Shown here one piece after another: positions 23,182-30,577 of a stretch of DNA of 33,122 nt. The translations under genes were made by a program, and so were the position numbers. Location: NCBI GenBank assembly GCA_002307245.1, contig DBTW01000062.1, forward strand, positions 1-33,122. Direction: 5' to 3'. The DNA comes from Spirochaetaceae bacterium UBA1306. Lineage in GTDB: Bacteria > Spirochaetota > Spirochaetia > Treponematales > Rectinemataceae. The notes beneath the pieces are model-generated. The model worked only from the letters and a program-made list of their open reading frames with translations. It ran no database searches and was not told the DNA's origin. How positions within the stretch are numbered: position 1 is the stretch's first letter; each line of letters opens with the position of its first letter.

Positions 23182-24957
23182 ATGGTTGAGACTAAGGCCG
23201 CATGGAAGAGGATAGTCGCCCGCGCGCTGGCGGCGCACGCGGCGGGCAAAGGCATGGCCGAGGCGGGCAGCGGCTCCCTGCCGGGGCCGGATGGCGTCGT
23301 GCTCGAGCGGCCCCCCAAAAGCGAGCTCGGCGACCTAGGCTTTCCCATGTTTCCCTATGCCAAGATCATGCGGGCCGCCCCGGCCCAGTTGGCTTCGGCC
23401 CTCGCGGCCCTTATCAAGGGCGATCCAGAAGCCGAGGGCCTGGGGACCGCCTCCGCCGAGGGCCCCTACCTCAACGTGCGGCTCTCCCGCGCCTCCCTCA
23501 CGGCCACGACTCTGGCCGCGGCGGCCTCGCCCTCCTGGGGCTCTGTCTCCGGCCTCGCGGGCAAGAAGGTCATGGTCGAGTTCTCCAGCCCCAATACCAA
23601 CAAGCCCCTGCATCTCGGCCACCTGCGCAATAACGTGCTCGGAGAGTCCCTGTCGAGGATCCTGTCCAAGGCCGGCGCCGAGGTACGCAAGATCAACCAC
23701 ATCAATGACCGGGGCGTACATATCTGCAAGTCCATGCTCGCCTATCAAGCCTACGGCGAAGGACGCAGCCCAGCCGACGAAGGCCTCAAGGGCGATCATT
23801 TCGTCGGCAAGTACTACGTTCTCTTCAACAAGTTAAAGGAAGAGGACCCCTCGGCCGAGGAAAAGGCCCAGGGAATGCTCCTTAAGTGGGAGCAGGGCGA
23901 TCCCGAGGTCCGCGAGCTCTGGCAGAAGATGAAGGGCTGGGTCCTCGAGGGCATCAAGGTCACCTACGCCAGGACGGGGATAGCCTTCGATCTCTACGAT
24001 TTCGAGAGCGACACCTACGAGCTCGGGGCCGACGCGGTCCGAGAGGGCTTGGTCAAGGGCGTCTTCTATAAAGAGGAGGATGGCTCGGTCTGGGGCAACT
24101 TCGAGGACATCGGCCTCGACCGCAAGGTCTTCCTGCGCAAGGACGGCACGAGCCTCTATATTACCCAGGACATCGGCACGGCCATCGAGCGGCACAAGGC
24201 CTGGCCCTACGACAGGCTCATCTACGTCGTCGGCAACGAGCAGCAATACCATTTCAAGGTCCTCTTCGAGACTCTGAAGCGCCTCGGCTACGATTGGGCC
24301 AAGGACCTCCACCACCTGGCCTACGGCATGGTCAACCTGCCCTCGGGACGGATGAAGACCCGCGAGGGCACCGTCGTCGACGCCGACGACCTGGTCGACG
24401 AAGTAGCGGCCCTCGCGGCCAAGGAGATCGAGGACAAGGGCCGCGAGGACGCCGTGGGCGATTCGGGCGCCGTCTCCGAGAGGATCGCCCTCGGAGCACT
24501 CCATTACTACCTGCTGCAGACGAGCCCGATCAAGGACATGCTCTACGACACCGCGCAGTCCCTGTCCTTCACGGGCGATACCGGCCCCTATATCCAGTAC
24601 ATGGGTGCCCGGGCTTCGTCCATCCTTCGCAAGCACGCGGCGGGCGAGGGCAATGCCGTCAAGGGCAAGGCCAGCCCGGATCTCCTCGCCTCCGACGCCG
24701 ACTGGTCCGTCTTGAAAAGGGTCGCCGAGCTGCCCGAGGCCGTTCAGGCCGCCGCCGACTCGATGGAGCCCTCGGTCCTCGCCGCCTACCTCCACGACCT
24801 CGCTGCCGATTTCTCGTCCTGGTACCGTGATAATCCCGTGCTCAACAATCCCGACCCTGACCTTGCGGCCAGCCGGCTCGAGCTCGTGAGGGCGGTCAAG
24901 CGCAGCTTCGAGGTCGCCTCCGCCCTCGTCTGCGTGCCCTTCCTCGAGACGATGTAG
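23182..24957 (+). CDS. argS: Arginyl-tRNA synthetase
   Basis: The protein has 591 residues, a class I aminoacyl-tRNA synthetase that charges tRNA-Arg. An N-terminal additional domain covers about 1-120. The HIGH signature appears as HLGH (143-146) in NTNKPLHLGHLRNN. The KMSKS-equivalent loop is in GRMKTREG (about 390-397). The C-terminal DALR anticodon-binding domain includes PYIQYMGARASSI and ends with the family-typical CVPFLETM. GGAG lies about 8 nt before the ATG. It is a single gene with its own promoter, between the membrane pair and the L21 operon. Confidence 0.97.
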   Translation: MVETKAAWKRIVARALAAHAAGKGMAEAGSGSLPGPDGVVLERPPKSELGDLGFPMFPYAKIMRAAPAQLASALAALIKGDPEAEGLGTASAEGPYLNVRLSRASLTATTLAAAASPSWGSVSGLAGKKVMVEFSSPNTNKPLHLGHLRNNVLGESLSRILSKAGAEVRKINHINDRGVHICKSMLAYQAYGEGRSPADEGLKGDHFVGKYYVLFNKLKEEDPSAEEKAQGMLLKWEQGDPEVRELWQKMKGWVLEGIKVTYARTGIAFDLYDFESDTYELGADAVREGLVKGVFYKEEDGSVWGNFEDIGLDRKVFLRKDGTSLYITQDIGTAIERHKAWPYDRLIYVVGNEQQYHFKVLFETLKRLGYDWAKDLHHLAYGMVNLPSGRMKTREGTVVDADDLVDEVAALAAKEIEDKGREDAVGDSGAVSERIALGALHYYLLQTSPIKDMLYDTAQSLSFTGDTGPYIQYMGARASSILRKHAAGEGNAVKGKASPDLLASDADWSVLKRVAELPEAVQAAADSMEPSVLAAYLHDLAADFSSWYRDNPVLNNPDPDLAASRLELVRAVKRSFEVASALVCVPFLETM

Positions 24958-24993
24958 GTTTCCTTCGAGGTCTAGGGCCCCGCGTCGCGGCGG

Positions 24994-25023
24994 TTGACAG
25001 CGTCGTGAGTTACGTTGTATAAA
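24994..25023 (+). promoter_or_regulatory. Strong sigma-70-type promoter for rplU-prp-rpmA
   Basis: A perfect TTGACA (24994-24999), an 18-bp spacer and TATAAA (25018-25023). The leader would be about 29 nt, with GAGGT before the rplU ATG. The 101-bp gap between argS and rplU holds nothing else that I can see. Confidence 0.75.
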
Positions 25024-25058
25024 TGCCAGCCTAACTATAGCTTTATCGAGGTAGCATT

Positions 25059-25367
25059 ATGTACGCAGTCGTCGAAGTTAACGGAAAACAGTATCGCGCC
25101 GAAAAGGGCGCTGTTCTTAAGGTAGATCGCTTCGATGCGGAGCAGGGCGCGGCGGTTTCGCTGGATAAGGTCCTTCTCGTATCGGGGGATAGCGTAAAAG
25201 TGGGAGCCCCCTACGTGGCGGGCGCCGCGGTCAAGGTCACCGTCCAGGAAGAGGTCAAGGGCGATAAGATCATCGTCTTCAAGTACAAGCCCAAGAAGGA
25301 TTATCGACGGACTCAGGGCCATAGGCAGCTGTACACCCTCCTCAAGGTCGAGGACATTCAGGCCTGA
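25059..25367 (+). CDS. rplU: 50S ribosomal protein bL21
   Basis: The protein has 102 residues, the normal length. Family signatures are YAVVEVNGKQYRAEKG at the start and KYKPKKDYRRTQGHRQLYT near the end. It binds 23S rRNA in the large subunit. It is the first gene of the rplU-prp-rpmA cluster, preceded by a strong promoter and GAGGT. Confidence 0.98.
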   Translation: MYAVVEVNGKQYRAEKGAVLKVDRFDAEQGAAVSLDKVLLVSGDSVKVGAPYVAGAAVKVTVQEEVKGDKIIVFKYKPKKDYRRTQGHRQLYTLLKVEDIQA

Positions 25368-25386
25368 TTAAGGTTACCGCGCCGCG

Positions 25387-25725
25387 ATGATCAGCGCGAA
25401 AGCCGTCGTCGGAACGGGGGGAGTACTCCTCGCCTTCGACGCCAAGGGCCATGCGCGATCGGGTCCGGCCGGAAGCGATATCGTCTGCGCCGCCTTTTCG
25501 GTCCTCGCGCGGACTGCCTACAAGGCCCTTGAAGGCCTCGAGGGTCTGGAACTGCGGGGCTATGCGCCCGAGCCGGGGATCTTGAGCTTCGAGGTTCTGA
25601 AGCCCGCGGTTAATGCCGAGCGGGCGGCGGGCATAGCCGATTTCCTGGTCGTGGGATTGCTCGACCTGGCTAGGGACTATCCAGAAGCCCTGGTCTTTTC
25701 GGTAGAACGTAATTTGGAGGAATGA
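25387..25725 (+). CDS. prp: Ribosomal-processing cysteine protease Prp
   Basis: The protein has 112 residues. It carries the Prp signature GHARSGPAGSDIVCAAFS, with the catalytic His (about residue 23) and Cys (about residue 36). In Firmicutes Prp cuts an N-terminal extension from bL27. It lies between rplU and rpmA as expected. The neighbouring bL27, however, has no cleavable extension and even a shortened tail, so the substrate here is unclear. The stop lies 3 nt before the rpmA start. Confidence 0.93.
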   Translation: MISAKAVVGTGGVLLAFDAKGHARSGPAGSDIVCAAFSVLARTAYKALEGLEGLELRGYAPEPGILSFEVLKPAVNAERAAGIADFLVVGLLDLARDYPEALVFSVERNLEE

Positions 25726-25728
25726 GAT

Positions 25729-25974
25729 ATGGCACACAAGGGCGTCAACGGCCGCGATTCCAATCCGCAGCACCTCGGCGTTAAGGCTTATGGCAACGAG
25801 GTCGTAAGCGCCGGCTCCATCATCGTACGTCAGCGCGGCACGAGGATCCATCCCGGCGTCAACGTCGGCATCGGCAAGGACGACACTCTCTACGCCCTCG
25901 TCGACGGCAAGGTCTTCTTCAAGGAATTTCGCAAACGCAAGTTCGCGGGCATAGAAGCCGTAAAAAGCGAATAG
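25729..25974 (+). CDS. rpmA: 50S ribosomal protein bL27, shortened N-terminal tail
   Basis: The protein has 81 residues. The core NGRDSN...LGVKAYGN...AGSIIVRQRGTRIHPG is typical. The N-terminus reads MAHKGVNGRDSN, where most bacteria have about five more residues (AHKKGGGSTRNGRDSN). That tail reaches the peptidyl-transferase centre. GGAGG lies 7 nt upstream. An ATG 7 nt upstream (overlapping the prp stop) is out of frame, so the short form is what this DNA encodes. Confidence 0.96.
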   Translation: MAHKGVNGRDSNPQHLGVKAYGNEVVSAGSIIVRQRGTRIHPGVNVGIGKDDTLYALVDGKVFFKEFRKRKFAGIEAVKSE

Positions 25975-26107
25975 CCTCCGCCGGACCATCGGCGAGGGCC
26001 GGGCTCTTCGCGGCCCGTCATACGGCCGGAGGCGGGAGCCATGCTCCGCTTCCTGCCTATCAAAGAGAGCCGTCCGGGCAGAAGCGCCGCGGGCGGCTCT
26101 CTCTTTT
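25974..26107 (+). promoter_or_regulatory. Structured leader between rpmA and obg with hairpins
   Basis: The 150-bp gap is rich in inverted repeats. An outer stem pairs 25974-25980 with 26027-26033, and encloses a perfect 6-bp stem 25996-26001/26011-26016. A third hairpin (26064-26072 with 26094-26102) is followed by a T-rich run and lies 18-23 nt before the obg GTG. The outer stem starts within the rpmA stop codon. The last hairpin could be an attenuator or a weak terminator. Confidence 0.5.
26064..26107 (+). terminator. Possible terminator/attenuator upstream of obg
   Basis: A 9-bp perfect stem (AGAGAGCCG / CGGCTCTCT) with a 21-nt loop is followed by CTTTT. The large loop and short T-run make full termination uncertain; partial read-through into obg is likely, since no promoter is evident between. 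Confidence 0.45.
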
Positions 26108-26124
26108 CTCGAGGGGTGCATAGC

Positions 26125-27243
26125 GTGATAAAATTCGCTGACGAAGCCACGATTACGGTCTCGGCCGGTAAGGGCGGGGACGGCTGCGTAGCCTTCCGCC
26201 GGGAGAAATTCGTGCCCTTCGGCGGGCCCGCGGGAGGCGATGGCGGAAGGGGAGGGGACGTCGTCTTCGAGGTTAGGCGCAACCTCCGCACCCTGGCCCA
26301 GCTCCGCTATCAGCAGAATTTCAAGGCCGAGAACGGGCAGCCCGGGATGGGCAAGAACATGCACGGACGCGACGGCGGCGACGTCCTCATCCTGGTGCCC
26401 CCGGGCACCATACTCATGGACGCCGACACGGGCGAGCTGATCAAGGACTTCGGCGTCAACGACAAGAACTCGCCGCAGGTCAAGGAAGGAGAGCGCTGGA
26501 CCTTCCTCAAGGGAGGCAAGGGCGGCTGGGGGAACACGCATTTCAAGACTTCGGTCAACCAGGCCCCGCGGCAGTTCCAGCCGGGGCAGCCGGCCAAGTC
26601 CGCGCGGCTCCGCGTGGAGCTCCAGCTCATCGCGGACATTGGCTTCGTGGGCTTCCCGAACGCCGGCAAGTCTTCCCTCCTCGACCATTTCACCAACGCC
26701 CGGCCCAAGATCGCGCCCTATCCCTTCACCACGAAGATCCCCAATCTCGGCATGCTCACGATGCGCGAGCGCGACATCGTCCTCGCCGACATCCCAGGCA
26801 TCATCGAGGGGGCGCACGAGGGCCTGGGATTGGGCCTGCGATTCCTCAAGCACATAGCCCGCACGAGCGCCCTCGCCTTCCTCGTGGACCTCTCCGACGA
26901 CAACTGGGAGAGCGCCTTCGAAGTCCTCCTGGGCGAGCTCTCGGCCTTCGCTCCCGGCATGCCCGCCAAGCGCCGCGTGCTCATCGCCACCAAGCTGGAC
27001 CTCCCCGAGGCCGAGGACCGCTTCGAGGCCTTCCGCTCCAAATTCGCGGGCGAGGAGGTCTACGGGATCTCCGTGTTCTCGGGAAGGGGCATCGACGAGC
27101 TGCGCGAGGCCTTCTTCTCCATCGTCGTCACAGCCGAGTCCTCGCCCGCTGCTGCGATCTCCCCCGAAAGCGAGGGTGGCGCGGTCCCCGGCGGCGAGGA
27201 TCTCTTCGGCCTCGGAGGCGAGGAGGGGGAGGGCGTCGATTGA
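26125..27243 (+). CDS. obg: GTPase Obg (ObgE/CgtA)
   Basis: The protein has 372 residues. The Gly-rich Obg fold (about 1-160) begins IKFADEATITVSAGKGGDG. The G domain has G1 GFPNAGKSS (176-184), G3 DIPGIIEGA and a G4 read as TKLD where NKxD is usual. An acidic Glu/Gly-rich C-terminal tail of about 30 residues follows. Obg aids 50S assembly and stress control. The GTG at 26125 was chosen because GAGGGG precedes it and the family N-terminus begins there; a GTG 9 nt upstream is possible. The stop overlaps the TTG start of nadD. Confidence 0.95.
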   Translation: MIKFADEATITVSAGKGGDGCVAFRREKFVPFGGPAGGDGGRGGDVVFEVRRNLRTLAQLRYQQNFKAENGQPGMGKNMHGRDGGDVLILVPPGTILMDADTGELIKDFGVNDKNSPQVKEGERWTFLKGGKGGWGNTHFKTSVNQAPRQFQPGQPAKSARLRVELQLIADIGFVGFPNAGKSSLLDHFTNARPKIAPYPFTTKIPNLGMLTMRERDIVLADIPGIIEGAHEGLGLGLRFLKHIARTSALAFLVDLSDDNWESAFEVLLGELSAFAPGMPAKRRVLIATKLDLPEAEDRFEAFRSKFAGEEVYGISVFSGRGIDELREAFFSIVVTAESSPAAAISPESEGGAVPGGEDLFGLGGEEGEGVD

Positions 27244-27815
27244 GGCTCCTCGTCCTCGGCGGCAGCTTCAATCCCGTGCACGTCGGCCATCTCATATTGG
27301 CCGAGGAGCTGCGATGGGAATTCGGCTACGACCTAGCCCTCCTCGTGCCATCGCATCGCCCTCCCCATAAGGACGCCTTCGATGATCCGGGCCCCGCGCA
27401 CAGGATCGAGATGCTGAGACTGGCCGTCGGCGACGATCCTTCCATCGCGGTGGACGACTGCGAGATCAGGCGAGGCGGCATATCCTACACGATCGACACC
27501 CTGGCCGAGCTGCGCCGCCGATACGCTATCGAGGGCAAGCCTGGGCTCGCGATAGGCGACGACCTCGTGCCGGGCTTCCCCGCCTGGCGCGATCCCGAGG
27601 GCCTCGCCGAGGCGGCCGACCTAATTTGCGCCCATCGCTCATGCGACGAGGAACTGCCCTTGGCATATCCGCACCGCTACGCCCACAACAGCCTCGTAAG
27701 GATTTCGAGCAGCGAGCTGCGCTCGCGCATCGCCTCGGGCAGGCCCTTCAGGAGGCTCCTCCATCCCGAGGTCTATCGCTATATCAGCGAGGGCGGGTTA
27801 TATGGATTACGCTGA
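27240..27815 (+). CDS. nadD: Nicotinate-nucleotide adenylyltransferase NadD
   Basis: The protein has 191 residues, and makes deamido-NAD+ from nicotinate mononucleotide and ATP. The nucleotidyltransferase motif GGSFNPVHVGHL is at 8-19 and the second motif appears as ISSSELRSRI near residue 163. Start is a TTG that overlaps the obg stop (TTGA), preceded by GGAGG-rich sequence inside obg. The 3' end overlaps yqeK by 14 nt. Confidence 0.95.
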   Translation: MRLLVLGGSFNPVHVGHLILAEELRWEFGYDLALLVPSHRPPHKDAFDDPGPAHRIEMLRLAVGDDPSIAVDDCEIRRGGISYTIDTLAELRRRYAIEGKPGLAIGDDLVPGFPAWRDPEGLAEAADLICAHRSCDEELPLAYPHRYAHNSLVRISSSELRSRIASGRPFRRLLHPEVYRYISEGGLYGLR

Positions 27816-28398
27816 GCTGTCGAGGATCCTCGACGCGAGCCTCGATGACAGGCTCTCGCCGGGGCGGGCCGCCCACTCGCGGAGGGTGGCCGAGATGTCG
27901 GCCTCCCTTTGCGCCAGAGAAGGCCTGGACCCCGAGCGAGGGCGGCTGGCCGGCCTCGCTCATGACTTCTGCAAGGAGCTTCCGAAGGGCGAGCAGCGGG
28001 AGCTCGCCGCGATTTACGCACGTGGCTTGGCCGACGCTTCCGATTCGAGCACCCTCATGGCCGACAAGGTCATGCACGGACCGGCCGCCTCCGCCCTGCT
28101 GGCCCGCGACTACGGCGTATCGGATCGCGAGCTGCTCGAGGCCGTCGCCGTGCATACCGTCGGCAAACCGGGCATGGGAAGCCTCGCCGTCATCGTCTAC
28201 TGCTCCGACAAGCTGGAGCCCGGCAGGGAACGCATCGACTCGAGCTACCGCGAACGCTGTCTCGGGCTGCCGCTCCGGGACATGCTGCTCGCCGTGATAG
28301 AGGGCGTGCTGAGATGGATGAGGTCCCAAGGCAAGGCCGTTGCGCCCGAGACCCTAATCCTATACAGTAGCTTAACTCCTGGGACCCCAACGAAATGA
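27802..28398 (+). CDS. yqeK: YqeK-family HD-domain hydrolase
   Basis: The protein has 198 residues. HD-superfamily metal ligands are His25, His54-Asp55, His92, His118 and Asp136 (YCSDKLEPGR). YqeK proteins cleave diadenosine tetraphosphate symmetrically. It overlaps nadD by 14 nt and the LCP gene by an ATGA. The nadD-yqeK-LCP-rsfS order is a well-known bacterial arrangement. The C-terminal ~25 residues are Pro/Thr-rich and not conserved. Confidence 0.93.
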   Translation: MDYAELSRILDASLDDRLSPGRAAHSRRVAEMSASLCAREGLDPERGRLAGLAHDFCKELPKGEQRELAAIYARGLADASDSSTLMADKVMHGPAASALLARDYGVSDRELLEAVAVHTVGKPGMGSLAVIVYCSDKLEPGRERIDSSYRERCLGLPLRDMLLAVIEGVLRWMRSQGKAVAPETLILYSSLTPGTPTK

Positions 28399-29570
28399 AG
28401 CGACTAAACATCGATAAGAGCTCCATCCTCCTCATCGTCATCGTGGGCATACTGATGTCCACCGTGGCCTTCCTGGCCATATCGCTCCGGTCCGACGCCG
28501 TCGACCAGGCCATGAAGGGCGATCGCATACTAAACCTCCTGGTCATCATCGAGAGGGAGGGCAAGCCGGCCTCCACCCAGCTCTTTCTCTTCTACCCCTC
28601 GAACGGCCGCGGAGCGCTCCTGGACGTGCCTGGCGAGACTGGTCTCATCATAAAGTCCCTGAACCGCGTCGACAGGATAGACGTCCTCTATGACAAGCGC
28701 AGGCCACGGGCCTACGTCGACGAAGTGGCGGGCCTGCTGCAGACGAGCGTACCCTATTGGATTGTCATCGACGAGAAGGGCCTCACCCACGCCGTGGACC
28801 TGCTCGAGGGCATCGAGGCCTTCGTGCCGTCTCGCGTCGACCTCCCCGGGCCGCCCGCGGCGTCGTTGCCATCGGGGGCCGTTCTCCTCGACGGTGACAA
28901 GGCCGCCCAGTTCGCCTACTACGCCGACAAGGACGAGACCGACGGTGACGCCATCGCGAGGCGGCAGAAGCTCTTCCAGTCCCTCGTCAGGAGGATGGGG
29001 GAGAAGGCGGTCTGGATAACCAGGGGCGACGTCTTCTCGACCTTCAAGAAGAGTATGAGAAGCAACCTGGGCGACGATACACTCAGGCGCTTCCTCGTGG
29101 AGCTGTCCAAGCTCGACGCCGACCGGCTGGTCCTCCAGAAGGTGACCGGCATCAACCGGGACGTCGACGGCAAGCGCCTGCTCTTCCCGCACTACGACGG
29201 GGAGCTCGTACGGGACATCGTGAAGCAGACCCTCAACGCCCTCGCCAACTCCGACTCTTCCTCGCCGGCAGACAAGATCTTCACCATCGAGGTCCTGAAC
29301 GGCACCCCCACCAAGGGTTTGGCCAAGAAGGCCGCCGAGATATTCCAGAGCTTCGGCTACGACGTCCTCTCGGTGGACAACGCCGAGCGCGAGGATTACG
29401 ACGGCACGCAGATTATCGATCGATTCGCGAACCCCGAGGCCGCGAAGAACATCGCGAGCGTGATACGATGCCCCAAGACGACCCAGCAGACGGCCGACCC
29501 GGGCGGCGTTTCCGCCGATTTCACCATCATACTCGGAAAGGACTTCAATGGCAGATACTGCTCTCCCTAG
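28395..29570 (+). CDS. LytR-CpsA-Psr (LCP) family protein with LytR_C domain
   Basis: The protein has 391 residues. It has one N-terminal membrane helix (about 10-30), an extracytoplasmic LCP domain (about 45-260; TQLFLFYPSNGRGALLDVPGETG and AQFAYYADKDETDGDAIARRQ), and a C-terminal LytR_C domain (about 295-385; FTIEVLNGTPTKGLAKKAAEIFQSFGYDV). In Gram-positives LCP enzymes attach polymers to peptidoglycan. Their role in diderm spirochaetes is unclear. The start overlaps yqeK by 4 nt, and the end overlaps rsfS by 23 nt. Confidence 0.9.
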   Translation: MKRLNIDKSSILLIVIVGILMSTVAFLAISLRSDAVDQAMKGDRILNLLVIIEREGKPASTQLFLFYPSNGRGALLDVPGETGLIIKSLNRVDRIDVLYDKRRPRAYVDEVAGLLQTSVPYWIVIDEKGLTHAVDLLEGIEAFVPSRVDLPGPPAASLPSGAVLLDGDKAAQFAYYADKDETDGDAIARRQKLFQSLVRRMGEKAVWITRGDVFSTFKKSMRSNLGDDTLRRFLVELSKLDADRLVLQKVTGINRDVDGKRLLFPHYDGELVRDIVKQTLNALANSDSSSPADKIFTIEVLNGTPTKGLAKKAAEIFQSFGYDVLSVDNAEREDYDGTQIIDRFANPEAAKNIASVIRCPKTTQQTADPGGVSADFTIILGKDFNGRYCSP

Positions 29571-29931
29571 CGAAAAGGCGGCCATGGAGCTCGCCCAGGT
29601 GCTGACCGACCACAGCGCCTCGGACGTAGTCGTGCTGGACGTCGCCGCGCAGGCCGGCTGGACCGACCGCTTCGTGATCGCCACCGCGACCAGCTCGGCC
29701 CACCTCCGCGGCCTCGGGCGCTTCGTGGAAGAAAAGGTGCATGAGCTCGGCCTCCAAAGGCTGGGCAAGGGCGTCGCGGCGGACGACGACGACGAATGGC
29801 TCCTCATAGACCTCGGGATCGTCGTCGTGCACCTGATGACCGAGCGTTCCAGATCCTTTTACGAGCTCGAGAAACTGTGGTTCGAATCGCCGGTTCTGAA
29901 GGTAGTCCCCAAGGGGAGCATCAAGGCCTAG
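29548..29931 (+). CDS. rsfS: Ribosomal silencing factor RsfS
   Basis: The protein has 127 residues of the Iojap/YbeB family. It binds uL14 and blocks subunit joining when nutrients are scarce. Family segments are WTDRFVIATATSSAHLRGL, DDDDEWLLIDLGIVVVHLMTERSRSFYELEKLW and the C-terminal tail. GGAAAGGA precedes the ATG. It overlaps the LCP gene by 23 nt and ends the operon, 41 nt before a strong terminator. Confidence 0.96.
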   Translation: MADTALPSEKAAMELAQVLTDHSASDVVVLDVAAQAGWTDRFVIATATSSAHLRGLGRFVEEKVHELGLQRLGKGVAADDDDEWLLIDLGIVVVHLMTERSRSFYELEKLWFESPVLKVVPKGSIKA

Positions 29932-29972
29932 CGAGCGGAGCGATCCTTCCACCCAAAAGGAACAACGCGGAT

Positions 29973-30016
29973 AAAAAAGCGCAAGACCGCCCGGAAGGGC
30001 GGCCTTGCGCTTTTTT
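29973..30016. terminator. Bidirectional intrinsic terminator between rsfS and the acidic-protein gene
   Basis: A run of six A, then GCGCAAG-A-CCGCCC, a GGAA loop, GGGCGG-C-CTTGCGC, and six T. Fourteen bases are symmetric on each side with a single A/C mismatch. It can end transcription from rsfS on the plus strand and from the acidic gene on the minus strand. Confidence 0.95.
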
Positions 30017-30047
30017 ACCCGGAGTAGGGCCCCGGACGAGCTTGGGA

Positions 30048-30395
30048 TCACTCGTCGAAATCGTCGTAATCTATATCGTCCTCGTAGTCGAGGTCCTCTT
30101 CTTCCTCGCCTTCTTCCTCGTCGAAGTCGTCGGATTCCTCGTCCTCGTCGTCATCGTCGTCGTCGAAATCGTCATCGTCGTCGTCGAAATCGTCGTCGGC
30201 GTCGTCGAAGCCGTCTTCCTCGGCGTCGTCGAAGTCTTCGCCTTCCTCGAAATCATCGTCCTCGTAATCGTCGTAGCTATCGTCGAAACGGAGGCTTCCC
30301 GCCTTGACCGGATCGACGTATCCATAGTCCGAAACGGCCGTTAGAGCGAGTTCGCTTGCCTCGTTCGGGGCGGTGTCGCCACTTAATGGAATCAT
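30048..30395 (-). CDS. Extremely acidic Asp/Glu-rich small protein
   Basis: The protein has 115 residues. Residues 1-37 are ordinary (a short Ala/Val/Tyr-rich region); residues 38-115 are almost entirely Asp and Glu with periodic Phe/Tyr. It has no signal peptide. It looks real: GGAGG precedes the ATG by 8 nt, a TTGACA-N18-TAGATT promoter lies upstream, and a strong terminator follows. Similar acidic tails act as nucleic-acid mimics or as charged modules, for example the RNA polymerase delta subunit of Firmicutes, but no homology is visible. The Asp-run DNA has perfect tandem repeats, so its length may vary between strains. Confidence 0.75.
   Translation of the reverse strand: MIPLSGDTAPNEASELALTAVSDYGYVDPVKAGSLRFDDSYDDYEDDDFEEGEDFDDAEEDGFDDADDDFDDDDDDFDDDDDDEDEESDDFDEEEGEEEEDLDYEDDIDYDDFDE
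30150..30191 (-). repeat. 21-bp tandem repeat (2 perfect copies) in the acidic gene
   Basis: Copies at 30150-30170 and 30171-30191 are identical and encode seven residues each of mainly Asp with one Phe. A diverged third copy follows at about 30192-30212. The unit is in frame, so copy-number change would keep the protein open. Confidence 0.9.
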
Positions 30396-30447
30396 GCCTC
30401 ATTCCTCCGGATGGACGGGGCGCCTGGGACGCCTCCGTGCCTACGAA

Positions 30448-30477
30448 AATCTAAAAGAGTATCTGCCGGTCTGTCAA
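30448..30477 (-). promoter_or_regulatory. Promoter for the acidic-protein gene
   Basis: On the minus strand, TTGACA (30477-30472), an 18-bp spacer and TAGATT (30453-30448). Initiation near 30441 gives a leader of about 45 nt that holds GGAGG. It is divergent from the ispE promoter inside a locally AT-rich 182-bp intergenic region. Confidence 0.55.
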
Positions 30478-30538
30478 CTACGATCGTACAAATAATAAAG
30501 GGCTCAACAAGGCTAAATATTGATGATAGGGACAGGGT

Positions 30539-30566
30539 TTGACAAGGTTTTACATATATGTATAAT
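30539..30566 (+). promoter_or_regulatory. Consensus sigma-70 promoter for ispE-spoVG-tRNA-Gln-rplY
   Basis: TTGACA (30539-30544) and TATAAT (30561-30566) are both perfect, with a 16-bp spacer. Initiation near 30573 leaves about 5 nt before the ispE ATG at 30578; no Shine-Dalgarno is present. Confidence 0.85.
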
Positions 30567-30577
30567 ACCAGCCCTAC

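Noticed and set aside
25342..26853. 503-codon minus-strand frame across rpmA and obg
   Set aside because: Antisense to well-identified genes, with no recognisable domain and no Shine-Dalgarno; typical GC-driven spurious frame.
28530..29807. 425-codon minus-strand frame across the LCP and rsfS genes
   Set aside because: Antisense shadow; the plus-strand genes are intact members of known families.
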